From: an uncultured Flavobacteriales bacterium | GTDB taxonomy: Bacteria > Bacteroidota > Bacteroidia > Flavobacteriales_D > Crocinitomicaceae | Assembly (NCBI GenBank): GCA_937973685.1 | Contig: CALJKJ010000061.1 | Span: 1 to 53,032 of the forward strand | DNA: 53,032 nucleotides | Direction: 5' to 3' | In this document: piece after piece, positions 7,712 to 16,214 of the stretch | Numbering within the stretch: position 1 is the stretch's first letter | How the letters are laid out: each line of letters opens with the position of its first letter | The notes under the pieces: model-generated | The model's input: only the letters and a program-made list of their open reading frames with translations | What the model was told of the DNA's origin: nothing | The model's database searches: none | Translations under genes and position numbers: made by a program

Positions 7712-8952
7712 ACGAATTTCTTGAAAATTACACTTGCAATGTGTCCGCCAAACCCAAAGGTATTGCTCATCACATAATTCAATTTTTTTGGTTTTCCTTT
7801 GGTTAACGGAAAATCAAATAAATGCGCAAAGTCAGGTTCAATTTCAGTCGTATTAATTGTTGGCGGAACAATATCATTTTCAAGTGCTTTGATACAAGCA
7901 ATCGCTTCAATTGCACCAGCTGCGCCAAGCAAATGCCCCGTCATTGATTTGGTACCTGAAATACTTAATGATTTGCGCTCACCAAAAACGCGTTTTGCAG
8001 CAATTAATTCACTGACATCTCCTTGAGGTGTAGACGTTGCATGCATGTTGATATAATCAATTTCATTGGCAGAAATTTCAGCTTCACGCAAAGCTTCTTC
8101 CATGCCAAGAACTGCTCCATCGCCTTCGGGATGTGTGCCTGTTAAGTGATAGGCATCTGCTGCCATTCCTCCACCGACGACTTCAGCGTATATTTTTGCA
8201 CCACGTGCAACAGCATGTTCGTATTCTTCTAAAATAAGCGCTCCAGCTCCTTCGCCCATGACAAATCCATCGCGGGTCACATCAAAAGGACGAGATGCAG
8301 TTTCTATTGCATCATTTCTTTTTGACAACGCTTGAGCAGATGAAAACCCACCAATCGCCGCTTGGTTTATCGCTGCTTCTGAACCACCCGAAATAATCAT
8401 GTTTGCTTTTCCCCATCGAATGTAGTTGAACGCATCTATCAATGCAGTGTTTGACGTTGCACAAGCAGAAACAGGACAATAATTCACACCTCTTAAACCA
8501 TATTGCATGGAAATGACACCTGAAGCTATGTCGACAAGTATTCGTGGAATGAAGTAGGGAGTAAAGCGGGGTGTTCCATCACCGGAACAAAATTCCATCA
8601 TTTGATCTTGAAATGTTTGAATTCCTCCGTTTCCAGAACCCCAGATGACACCAATGCGATCACGATTTAGTTCGGAAAAATCAATACCAGCGTCAGCAAC
8701 AGCTTCTCGAACTGCAACTAGTGCATATTGGGTGAAAGGGTCGTATTTTCGAATTTCCTTGACATCGAAATGTTCTTTCGGATCAAAGTCTTTCAATTCA
8801 CATGCAAAAGTGGTTTTGAATTTATCTGTATCAAATTTAGTAATGGGTGCAGCACCACTTTTTCCTTGAACAATGCTATCCCAAAAACTCGCTACATTAT
8901 TTCCAATAGGTGAAAGTGCACCAAGACCAGTAACGACAACTCTTTTAATCAT
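7708..8952 (-). CDS. fabF: Beta-ketoacyl-[acyl-carrier-protein] synthase II
   Basis: Condensing enzyme of fatty acid synthesis that elongates acyl-ACP with malonyl-ACP. All three catalytic residues are visible: Cys164 in SACATSN, His304 in MHATSTPQGD and His340 in SMTGHLLGAAGA, at the spacing usual for FabF; the length of 414 is normal. The first residues IKRVVVTGLGALSPIGN support the start. No acpP gene is adjacent, unlike the common acpP-fabF arrangement, so this could be a second FabF copy in the genome. A -7 box lies about 50 nt upstream. Confidence 0.93.
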   Translation of the reverse strand: MIKRVVVTGLGALSPIGNNVASFWDSIVQGKSGAAPITKFDTDKFKTTFACELKDFDPKEHFDVKEIRKYDPFTQYALVAVREAVADAGIDFSELNRDRIGVIWGSGNGGIQTFQDQMMEFCSGDGTPRFTPYFIPRILVDIASGVISMQYGLRGVNYCPVSACATSNTALIDAFNYIRWGKANMIISGGSEAAINQAAIGGFSSAQALSKRNDAIETASRPFDVTRDGFVMGEGAGALILEEYEHAVARGAKIYAEVVGGGMAADAYHLTGTHPEGDGAVLGMEEALREAEISANEIDYINMHATSTPQGDVSELIAAKRVFGERKSLSISGTKSMTGHLLGAAGAIEAIACIKALENDIVPPTINTTEIEPDFAHLFDFPLTKGKPKKLNYVMSNTFGFGGHIASVIFKKFV

Positions 8953-9001
8953 GTGTTGAATTTTTTGTAAAAATAAGTGTTTGGCTATATACTGAATAAA
9001 T

Positions 9002-9009
9002 CAAACTTA
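9002..9009 (-). promoter_or_regulatory. Possible -7 box (TAAGTTTG) for fabF
   Basis: Reading the minus strand, TAAGTTTG matches TAnnTTTG about 50 nt upstream of the fabF start. No clear -33 TTG lies 17-23 nt further upstream, so support is partial. Confidence 0.35.
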
Positions 9010-9039
9010 CTATTTACCAACACGTAAATTGGGATAAAT

Positions 9040-9441
9040 TTAATTGATCACATCTAATTCTCTGATTTCCTGCTCAGAAAGGGTAGGAGGCATGATTCCA
9101 GCATCTAGTTTTTCGATCACTTTTTTTGCAACAAGTTCCGCATCAAAGGCACTTTTAAATCCTTGTATTCCCTGAACAACGGGTATATGAGGCTGATGTA
9201 TTTTCAACACATCGTTTAAATAAATGTCATATCCCCAGCCAATTTGCGCATCAAAAAGGGTGACAAATCGATAGTTACTAGCTGGTTTTTCGTTATTTAG
9301 CGAAACAGCAGAAGGTGCAGTGGATTGTTGCGGTGCCGTTTTCAGTTCGTTTTTTTCTTTTTGACGCAGATTAATTGGTTTTTTTGTGTTCATTTCACAA
9401 CCAAACAACACAACTAAAACGATGAAAATAAGTGCTTTCAT
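9040..9441 (-). CDS. DUF4907 family lipoprotein
   Basis: The 133-residue protein has a short hydrophobic leader ending in LFGC, a lipobox-like site with Cys15 as the likely lipidation point, then a charged linker to about residue 55. The C-terminal GWGYDIYLNDVLKIHQPHIP block followed by FKSAFDAELVAKKVIEKL matches what I recall of DUF4907, a Bacteroidota family of unknown function. It is the last gene of the kelch operon and overlaps the preceding kelch gene by one base (TAATG), implying coupled translation. A cell-surface lipoprotein that partners the secreted kelch proteins is plausible but unproven. Confidence 0.72.
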   Translation of the reverse strand: MKALIFIVLVVLFGCEMNTKKPINLRQKEKNELKTAPQQSTAPSAVSLNNEKPASNYRFVTLFDAQIGWGYDIYLNDVLKIHQPHIPVVQGIQGFKSAFDAELVAKKVIEKLDAGIMPPTLSEQEIRELDVIN

Positions 9442-10631
9442 TATTGTTTCACGATTGTTTCTCGAATAACTTGTTGATTGGATAATTCCATTTCAACGGT
9501 ATAGAGTCCTGTAGGTAAATCACTTGTTTGAATGCTGTTTCCTGTGCCTTTTTGTTCGTAGACTACTTTCCCTTGACTATCAAGAATACGAATTCGTTCA
9601 AGTGGATCGGAAGTTGAAACGGTTAGTTGATCAACGCAGGGATTGGGGTGAATCGTTATTGATGCATTTTGATCGTCATTCATTCCTAATTGCCGAACGT
9701 AGGCGTAAAAATCATCATAAAAAATGCCGTTATTGTATCCAGTACCAACATAAGCAACGTCATTGATTACAAAAGCTGTTGCATGTTTCCGTGGACTTCC
9801 AGGCACATCAGCTCGTTGAAACCAAGCATTTCCATAATAATTGTATTCCCAAAGGTCATTTTTGATTGTTCCCGTTGCGTCTTCACCTGTTGCTATGTAT
9901 AATGTTGGAAACGTTCCCCAACCTACAGCTCCCGCTCGACCGATAATGGGCATACTCGCTTTTTGAACCCATAAATCAAAATCTGGATGGTATTGCCACA
10001 AGTCATTTTTCAATACGCCATCGTCACCCGTAGCGAGATAGCCCTGATTCCCCATCATAAAACCAACTGCGTATTTTCGAGCTGAACCAGGAAAATCATT
10101 CATCTGTGTCCATGTATTTGATACAGGGCTGTAGCGGTAAAAATCTTTTGTTAAACCTGTTTCCGCTTGTCCAGTTCCAACATATCCGTACATGTTGTTT
10201 CCAAATGCAATTGCTCCATGACGTGCACTTCCGGCAAAATCGGCTACTTGAGTCCATACAGCAGTGGCAGGATCATATTCCCAGAAATCTTTGTAATAAA
10301 GGGCAGTATTCCCTTGTCCTAAACCGATGTATGCTTTGTTATTTATAGTGAAGCTCACTGCAGAACCCCTACTTTGTCCTGATCCGGTTTCACCTCCAAT
10401 TGAAGCTTCTGTGTCCCAATCATTTTGCGTGGGATTGTAGGAATGCATTTTACGCGTAAACTCAGAATCAGTCAAACCGCCAACTACATATCCTTCATTG
10501 ACAAGAACAAAACTAGTTGATACAGATTTTGGTTGTCCGTTCAACGAGTCAACGGGATACCAATAATTGGTTTGAGTAAATGATAGAATACTACCAAGCA
10601 TAAACAACATTGAAAGTAACAGCTTTCTCAT
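9441..10631 (-). CDS. Secreted six-repeat kelch protein with T9SS sorting domain (third kelch copy)
   Basis: A signal peptide (KLLLSMLFMLGSILSFTQ) precedes six kelch-type repeats of about 45-50 residues with the pattern W..., GYVGTG, and WEYDP-like ends, enough for one six-bladed beta propeller (about residues 20-310). The C-terminal segment from ITIHPNPCVDQLTV to the end is a T9SS type A sorting domain of about 75 residues. It should be exported across the outer membrane and anchored or released. It overlaps both neighbours by one base. No catalytic residues are recognised; ligand is unknown. Confidence 0.85.
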   Translation of the reverse strand: MRKLLLSMLFMLGSILSFTQTNYWYPVDSLNGQPKSVSTSFVLVNEGYVVGGLTDSEFTRKMHSYNPTQNDWDTEASIGGETGSGQSRGSAVSFTINNKAYIGLGQGNTALYYKDFWEYDPATAVWTQVADFAGSARHGAIAFGNNMYGYVGTGQAETGLTKDFYRYSPVSNTWTQMNDFPGSARKYAVGFMMGNQGYLATGDDGVLKNDLWQYHPDFDLWVQKASMPIIGRAGAVGWGTFPTLYIATGEDATGTIKNDLWEYNYYGNAWFQRADVPGSPRKHATAFVINDVAYVGTGYNNGIFYDDFYAYVRQLGMNDDQNASITIHPNPCVDQLTVSTSDPLERIRILDSQGKVVYEQKGTGNSIQTSDLPTGLYTVEMELSNQQVIRETIVKQ

Positions 10632-11848
10632 TAATCGATGAATTGAATAGTTGATTTTGATATTTGTGCGCCGTTGTTAAGTGCAACTAATACAGTATAT
10701 GTTCCTGCTGGAAGTTGATTGCGATCGATAATAGCTACTAGTGATTCTGTATTAGCTTCATAAACTTGTTGACCAACTTGGTTGAATAAGACAACGCGAT
10801 TAATAATATAATTTTTACTTGAAATCTGAATGCTATTCACCGAAGGATTAGGAAAAGTCGTCAGTTGCAACGCATTTTCTTCTAGCGCTAATGATTCCAT
10901 AGGATAGTATGCATACATGGACCCTTTTTTGCCATTTACTCCAGCACCTGTACCGACATAGCCTACATTGTTTATCGCAAAAGAAATTGCTTGTTTCCGT
11001 TCATTCCCACCAAAATTTGCCCGCGGATACCAAGCGTCAATAGCTGGGACATACATATATAAGTCATCTTTTAATCCACCATTTGTACCCAAGCAAACAT
11101 AACCATTCCCGAATAATTCGAAGGTAGATGCTCCAGCACGTTGTCCGCCAATAAAATGATTTTTTTGTGTCCAAAGGTTATTTCCTGGATTGTATTCCCA
11201 CCAGTCGTAGCGGTAAACATTTTGATCGGTACCAAGACCAACATAAGCAATATTACCTATTGTTAAACTACTCATGTTGTACCGAATACCACCAGGAAAA
11301 TTTTGTCGTTGTGTCCATTGATTTGTGACGGGTTTGTATTCCCAAAATTCATCAGAATAATTACTTGCTCCTGTTTTTCCACCACAAACATATCCTTTTC
11401 CACCAACCGAAAAACCTGTAGCATAGTATATCCCAAGACCACCGTCACCAGGAAAATTTGCTTTTTGTAACCAAGTATTTGATACGGGATCATATTCCCA
11501 AAAATCAAATAATTTAGTGCCTATCGTAGCTTCGTTATTATCAATTCCTGTACCGACATAGCCTTTACCATTTATTGCAAATCCAACTGCATTTCTTCTT
11601 GCTGATCCAGGTAAATCTGCAAGTTGTGTCCAACTATCAGCTGTCGGATTGTATTCCCACAAATCTTTTAAAACCGTTTCGCTTGTGTCAACTCCGGTTG
11701 CAACATATCCTTTGGCATTGATAACAAAACTCACGGCTTGTTCACGCTTAAATCCAGCAAAATCATTTTTTTTTACCCATGAATTAGCTGTTTGACCATG
11801 CAATGCAGCACCAACAACTAGCAACAACAAAATAAATGCGTATTTCAT
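10631..11848 (-). CDS. Secreted six-repeat kelch protein with T9SS sorting domain (second kelch copy)
   Basis: The 405-residue protein has a signal peptide (YAFILLLLVVGAALHGQ), then six kelch-like repeats; successive blades carry WEYNPTADSWTQLADLPG, WEYDPVSNTWLQKANFPG and similar units, so the propeller is nearly self-repeating. The C-terminus (TTFPNPSVNSIQISS to the end) is a T9SS type A sorting domain. It begins 2 nt after the stop of the previous kelch gene and its stop overlaps the next start. Blade sequences are closely similar to those of the two neighbouring kelch proteins, pointing to local gene duplication. Confidence 0.86.
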   Translation of the reverse strand: MKYAFILLLLVVGAALHGQTANSWVKKNDFAGFKREQAVSFVINAKGYVATGVDTSETVLKDLWEYNPTADSWTQLADLPGSARRNAVGFAINGKGYVGTGIDNNEATIGTKLFDFWEYDPVSNTWLQKANFPGDGGLGIYYATGFSVGGKGYVCGGKTGASNYSDEFWEYKPVTNQWTQRQNFPGGIRYNMSSLTIGNIAYVGLGTDQNVYRYDWWEYNPGNNLWTQKNHFIGGQRAGASTFELFGNGYVCLGTNGGLKDDLYMYVPAIDAWYPRANFGGNERKQAISFAINNVGYVGTGAGVNGKKGSMYAYYPMESLALEENALQLTTFPNPSVNSIQISSKNYIINRVVLFNQVGQQVYEANTESLVAIIDRNQLPAGTYTVLVALNNGAQISKSTIQFID

Positions 11849-11850
11849 AA

Positions 11851-12993
11851 TTACTTCATAATGGATGAGACATGTATAATTTTATCTGCGACTGAAATCG
11901 TCAAGAAATAAGTTCCTTTTGGTAATTCCTGCAATGGTAGAATCCATTCATTTTCACTGAAACTTATTGAGCTTATTAAATCCCCACTTGTAGTGTAAAC
12001 GGTTAATGTTTTTACTTGTTGATTTAACTCATTATCAATAGAAACATGAATTTTATCAACGAATGGATTAGGGTAAACGGAACACGTAACATTTTTTTCG
12101 ATTTCCTCTTGTTCTAAAAAGTTGTCATAAGCCCAGAAATCATTGAAATTGATTCCATTTGTACCCAATCCAAAATACCCGCGATTATTAATTGTGAATC
12201 CAATTGAGAAACGTCTTGCTGCTCCTGGAAAGTCTTCCATTTTTTTCCATTGATCGGTTGCAGGATTGTATTGCCAAACTTCTTTGGTAACGTTTGCAAG
12301 ACCTCCAGAATAACCGCTAACAACGTATCCCTTTCCGTCAACTTCAAAACAAGAACTTCCTGCTGTGGCAACTCCTGGAAATGATGATCGGATCAGCCAT
12401 TGGTTTTGTGAAGGTTTGAATTCGTACAATGCTGTTCCATTTTTCACAAAAGCACTTGAACCAATTACAAAAGAAGTTCCCCAAATATTCAAGTTGCTTG
12501 GTAAATTTGCTTTCATTGTCCAACTATTAGTAATTGGATCAAATTCAGCGCATTGATTGTTGTAAACAACATATCCTTTATCATTTACAGCAAAAGCCGT
12601 TTGATCGGTTGCATTTAAAATGGGACAATTTGTAATGGTTTGCCAACTATTTGTAGTAGGATTGTATTCAAAGAATTCATTGTTATAAGCTGTACCTCCT
12701 CCGACATAACCTTTGGTGGATGTGCCAAAAGCAATAGTTGCATATGAAGGAGCAACATAATCGGCTTTTTGTGTCCATGAATTTGATGCAGGATCGTATT
12801 GCCACCAGTCTTTGTAAACAATATTTTGTCCTGTTCCATTTACGTGACCAAGTCCAGCGTATCCTTTGTTTCCTATGGCAAAACCTGTTGCACGGTGACG
12901 ACCTGTATTACCCAAATCGGCTCGTTGTAGCCAGCTCTGTCCAAGTCCCAAAGTTGTGCAAGCAAGCATTAAAGAAAGTATAACTATTCTCAT
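11851..12993 (-). CDS. Secreted six-repeat kelch protein with T9SS sorting domain (first kelch copy)
   Basis: The 380-residue protein carries a signal peptide (RIVILSLMLACTTLGLGQ), six kelch repeats (units such as WWQYDPASNSWTQKADY and WQYNPATDQWKKMEDFPG) and a C-terminal T9SS sorting domain starting at CSVYPNPFVDKIHVS. Blades three and four are shorter and more divergent than those of its paralogues, so its binding face may differ. Its start overlaps the stop of the upstream GEVED gene by 4 bp (ATGA type), the usual sign of translational coupling. Function unknown; a surface adhesin or glycan-binding role is only a guess. Confidence 0.85.
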   Translation of the reverse strand: MRIVILSLMLACTTLGLGQSWLQRADLGNTGRHRATGFAIGNKGYAGLGHVNGTGQNIVYKDWWQYDPASNSWTQKADYVAPSYATIAFGTSTKGYVGGGTAYNNEFFEYNPTTNSWQTITNCPILNATDQTAFAVNDKGYVVYNNQCAEFDPITNSWTMKANLPSNLNIWGTSFVIGSSAFVKNGTALYEFKPSQNQWLIRSSFPGVATAGSSCFEVDGKGYVVSGYSGGLANVTKEVWQYNPATDQWKKMEDFPGAARRFSIGFTINNRGYFGLGTNGINFNDFWAYDNFLEQEEIEKNVTCSVYPNPFVDKIHVSIDNELNQQVKTLTVYTTSGDLISSISFSENEWILPLQELPKGTYFLTISVADKIIHVSSIMK

Positions 12994-14132
12994 TTGTTTA
13001 CAATGAATTTAGCACTTAAGGTCTGATCATTCTGTGTTGCCTGCACAAAATAAATACCGTTTTTAAATGCGCTTACGTCTAAAGCAGATTCTTTGTAATG
13101 TTCCAATGTCATAATCAAATTTCCTTTGATATCTGTAAGTTGAATAGTTGCATCAATTAAACCTTTAAAAGTTACTGCATCTTTAGCTGGATTTGGAAAA
13201 ACAGAAAATTGTCCAAATTGCATCTCATCGACTGCTAAATATTCGCCGTCTATTGTCATTTGAAATGTTCCCATCGCATTTCCCCAACCTTCAACAATTA
13301 TAAAAGCAGTGTCGATTCCTTGAGTAGAAAAAGTTACTTGTGAAGAAGTTCCACAAGTACCATCATCATTGTATGCAATCACATTCCCTTGTGGATCAAT
13401 GACACTTAAAAAAGTGTCGAAACTTGAACCACACAAAGAAACAGTTGCTTGTTTTTGTTGAGTAGTTGGTATCAATCGGTAATACATGTCTGGAGAATTA
13501 TACACCAAATTTTGATTGAAATAACAATAAGCTGTATTACCTGAAGTTGTATATGGTAATGTAGTGATTGGAATGGCGTCTTGTTTTGTATCGCCAGTAT
13601 ATCCCGCACAATTCACTCCTCCTGTAATAATTGCACCAAAATCCATCGCCGATCCCCACGTAAAACTTTCACATGGATTAATAGGTAAAGTACCAGCCTC
13701 CCGTTGAATAACACGAATTCTTGTCGCACCAGTTAAGGCATTAATTGGCACAGTAAAATTAAAAGGTACAGGAGCTGCAGGTGGAATTCCTTGCCATGTT
13801 CCAATACTTTCATTAGAAGCGAAAACACCATCACTATTAAAATCGACCCAAACTTGACCGACTCCAGTAAAATTCCCGCCACAAGTGCCAAAGTCAACTG
13901 TGATAGTATATGTGCCGCCAGCTGAAAGGGTAACAACTTGTGTAGTGCTTAAGTTTTGTAAACCAATTACACCAGGACATCCTGTGAAATTTATAGCACC
14001 CGACGCGCCAACTAAAAACACGGATTCAACATTCGAATCAGCATTACTTGTAGGTCCTACGGTTGTACAATATTGCGAGAAACTATTGAAAAACAAGGTG
14101 CTTGCAAATAATACAAGGTAAATTTTATTCAT
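12990..14132 (-). CDS. Secreted GEVED-domain protein with T9SS sorting domain
   Basis: First gene of the kelch operon. After a signal peptide (KIYLVLFASTLFFNSFSQ) comes a GEVED-type beta domain (about residues 20-170), recognised by GQVWVDFNSDGVFASNE and TRIRVIQREAG, then a second beta-sandwich region (about 175-300) with SFDTFLSVIDPQGNVIAYNDD, similar to pre-peptidase C-terminal domains, and a T9SS type A sorting domain from FSVFPNPAKDAVTF. GEVED domains occur in many secreted Bacteroidota adhesins and enzymes. No protease or glycosidase domain is present here, so it looks like a structural or binding protein. Confidence 0.83.
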   Translation of the reverse strand: MNKIYLVLFASTLFFNSFSQYCTTVGPTSNADSNVESVFLVGASGAINFTGCPGVIGLQNLSTTQVVTLSAGGTYTITVDFGTCGGNFTGVGQVWVDFNSDGVFASNESIGTWQGIPPAAPVPFNFTVPINALTGATRIRVIQREAGTLPINPCESFTWGSAMDFGAIITGGVNCAGYTGDTKQDAIPITTLPYTTSGNTAYCYFNQNLVYNSPDMYYRLIPTTQQKQATVSLCGSSFDTFLSVIDPQGNVIAYNDDGTCGTSSQVTFSTQGIDTAFIIVEGWGNAMGTFQMTIDGEYLAVDEMQFGQFSVFPNPAKDAVTFKGLIDATIQLTDIKGNLIMTLEHYKESALDVSAFKNGIYFVQATQNDQTLSAKFIVNK

Positions 14133-14140
14133 AGTAGTGA

Positions 14141-14152
14141 GCTAATTTTAGC
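14141..14152. repeat. Small inverted repeat GCTAA-TT-TTAGC in the leader of the GEVED-kelch operon
   Basis: Five-base perfect arms separated by two bases lie 8-20 nt upstream of the GEVED ATG. In RNA it would be a weak hairpin near the start codon; in DNA a small operator. No exact TAnnTTTG box was found in this 87-bp gap, so the operon promoter is not assigned. Confidence 0.3.
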
Positions 14153-14219
14153 ACAATTTATGAATAATTAAGCAAAGTTTTAACAATTCCTTAATATGAT
14201 TTTATTGAGGAGAAGCTTG

Positions 14220-14525
14220 TTACAAAAATCCAAGTTCTAATTTCGCTTCTTCACTCATCATATCTTTGTCCCAAGGTGGGTCAAAAACAATGTGAACTTC
14301 TGCTGAATTTACACCTTCAATGCTACAAACTTTTTCTTTCACGTCATTGGGCATGGATTCAGCTACAGGACAGTTTGGAGAAGTCAATGTCATGTCAATA
14401 TCAACGTGTCCAGCGTCACTAACTTTTACTTCATAGATCAAACCCAATTCAAAAATATCCACAGGAATTTCTGGATCGTAAATTGTTTTTAGCATTGCTA
14501 CAATTTTATCTTCTAAGTGTTCCAT
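14220..14525 (-). CDS. sufT: SufT-like iron-sulfur cluster assembly factor (DUF59/MIP18 family)
   Basis: The 101-residue protein is a single DUF59 domain: DPEIPVDIFELGLIY (residues 17-31), LTSPNCPVAESMP with the conserved Cys52, and the FDPPWDKDMM end block. SufT-type proteins help mature Fe-S proteins and are frequently encoded with SUF genes. It follows sufE after 3 bp and ends the sufS-sufE-sufT block. The name is by family and context; some annotations would call it a metal-sulfur cluster assembly factor. Confidence 0.85.
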   Translation of the reverse strand: MEHLEDKIVAMLKTIYDPEIPVDIFELGLIYEVKVSDAGHVDIDMTLTSPNCPVAESMPNDVKEKVCSIEGVNSAEVHIVFDPPWDKDMMSEEAKLELGFL

Positions 14526-14528
14526 AAT

Positions 14529-14945
14529 TTATGAGAGTGCGGACAATGCCAATAATTTAATTTTTTTAACCATACTTGCCAAACCATTTGATCGGGTTGG
14601 GGAGAGGTGTTCCTGTAATCCTATTTCTTGTATAAAATGAACATCACTTTTGGCGATGTTTTCAGGTGTTTCGTTATCAAATACGCGAATCAATAAGCCA
14701 ATTATTCCTTTTGTAATGATTGCATCCGAATCGGCAGTAAATCTGATTTTATCACCTACAATTGCAGCGTCTAACCAAACTTGACTTTGGCAACCTTCAA
14801 TCAATCGATCGGAAGTTTTTTTCGCTGGATCAATGAGTGGGAGGTCTTTACCCAATTCAATGATGTATTCGTACTTTTCCATCCAATCGTCATAAATGGC
14901 AAAGTCGGCAACGATTTCAGCTTGTTTTTCTTGAATTGTCATCAT
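14529..14945 (-). CDS. sufE: Cysteine desulfuration protein SufE
   Basis: Accepts persulfide sulfur from SufS and passes it to the SufBCD scaffold. The 138-residue protein has the conserved active cysteine in LIEGCQSQVWL (Cys52) and the usual SufE length. Two ATGs are adjacent (ATGATG); the first overlaps the sufS stop in an ATGA arrangement and either could be used. Confidence 0.92.
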   Translation of the reverse strand: MMTIQEKQAEIVADFAIYDDWMEKYEYIIELGKDLPLIDPAKKTSDRLIEGCQSQVWLDAAIVGDKIRFTADSDAIITKGIIGLLIRVFDNETPENIAKSDVHFIQEIGLQEHLSPTRSNGLASMVKKIKLLALSALS

Positions 14946-16177
14946 TTTAACATCATTATACTTTTATCCACTGCTGCGATAAACGTGTCAATTTCTTCTT
15001 TCGTATTGTAAAACGCAAACGACGCACGAATTGTTCCAGGAATTTTGTAAAAATCCATTAATGGTTGCGTGCAATGGTGTCCAGTTCGAACAGCAATTCC
15101 TTGTTTATCAAGTAATGTTCCAATATCAAACGGATGAATTCCATTCACATGAAAGGAAACAACACTTGTTTTTTCTTTTGCAGTTCCGATGATGGTAACT
15201 TCTTCAAAAGTGGATAACAAATCTTGAGCGTATTCCGCCAAATCACGTTCGTATTTTTCAATTTCTTTTAAATCAAATTGATGAAAATACGCGAGTGCTT
15301 TTCCCAAACAAATGCCACCAGCAATATGAGGTGTTCCTGCTTCAAATTTGAAAGGTAATTCGTTATAAGTTGTTTTCTCAAAAGTCACTTTTGCAATCAT
15401 ATCACCACCACCTTGATAAGGAGGCATTTCATTTAACAATGCTTCTTTTCCGTACAAAACGCCAATTCCAGTTGGACCAAATACTTTGTGACCTGAAAAA
15501 ACAAAGAAATCGCAATTTAATTCCTGAACATCGATGCGGGTGTGCTGAATACTTTGCGCACCATCAATCAAAACTTTCGCACCAAAATGATGCGCTTTTT
15601 GAATGATTTCATCAATCGGATTGATTGTGCCAAGTGTATTTGAAATATGTGTAACCGCAACCAATTTAGTTTTAGGTGATAAAAGTGCTTCGTATGCAAG
15701 CATATCTAATTCCCCTTTTTGGTTGATTGGAATAACTTTTAGCAGTGTTTTTTTGCGTTCGCAGAGTAGTTGCCAAGGAACAATGTTGGAATGGTGTTCC
15801 ATTGCTGAAATGATAATTTCATCGCCAGCACTTAATAATTCACCAAACGATGATGCTACCAAATTGATGCCATCGGTTGTTCCTTTTGTGAAAATAATTT
15901 CTTCTTTTTTTGCAGCATTCAAATAATGTTGAATAGTTGTGCGGGCTGCTTCAAATTCAGTAGTAGCTTTTTGACTTAAATGGTGAACACCTCTGTGAAT
16001 GTTTGCATTGTCTTTACTATAATATTGATTGATAGCATCAAGAACAAACTGAGGTTTTTGTGACGTTGCACCATTATCAAAATAAATCAGGTTCTTGCCG
16101 TAAACTTGTTGCCGTAAAGCTGGAAAATCTTGACGGATTTCACGCACACTGAATTTTCTTTTTTCCAAATTGCCCAT
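14942..16177 (-). CDS. sufS: Cysteine desulfurase SufS
   Basis: PLP enzyme that removes sulfur from cysteine for Fe-S assembly. The chosen start MGNLEKRKFS gives 411 residues, the normal SufS length, and places the PLP lysine at Lys231 (SGHKVFGPTG) and the active cysteine at Cys369 (RTGHHCTQPL). A longer reading from 16237 would add 20 residues unlike the family and overlap tlyA. A perfect -7 box lies only 4-5 bases upstream of this ATG, so the mRNA probably has little or no leader. sufE follows with an ATGA overlap. Confidence 0.92.
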   Translation of the reverse strand: MGNLEKRKFSVREIRQDFPALRQQVYGKNLIYFDNGATSQKPQFVLDAINQYYSKDNANIHRGVHHLSQKATTEFEAARTTIQHYLNAAKKEEIIFTKGTTDGINLVASSFGELLSAGDEIIISAMEHHSNIVPWQLLCERKKTLLKVIPINQKGELDMLAYEALLSPKTKLVAVTHISNTLGTINPIDEIIQKAHHFGAKVLIDGAQSIQHTRIDVQELNCDFFVFSGHKVFGPTGIGVLYGKEALLNEMPPYQGGGDMIAKVTFEKTTYNELPFKFEAGTPHIAGGICLGKALAYFHQFDLKEIEKYERDLAEYAQDLLSTFEEVTIIGTAKEKTSVVSFHVNGIHPFDIGTLLDKQGIAVRTGHHCTQPLMDFYKIPGTIRASFAFYNTKEEIDTFIAAVDKSIMMLK

Positions 16178-16181
16178 GGCA

Positions 16182-16189
16182 CAAAGATA
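16182..16189 (-). promoter_or_regulatory. -7 box TATCTTTG directly before the sufS start
   Basis: On the minus strand TATCTTTG ends four bases before the chosen sufS ATG, in the gap between tlyA and sufS. Transcription initiating about six bases downstream would begin at or near the start codon. No clear -33 TTG is visible. It would allow sufS-sufE-sufT to be expressed separately from sufABCD and tlyA. Confidence 0.5.
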
Positions 16190-16214
16190 CGAAAAATGCT
16201 TATTTATATTTTTT

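Noticed and set aside
9441..12993. Tandem DNA repeats or a CRISPR-like array
   Set aside because: The periodicity is that of protein kelch blades of about 45-50 codons with varied DNA sequence, not short identical repeats with spacers.
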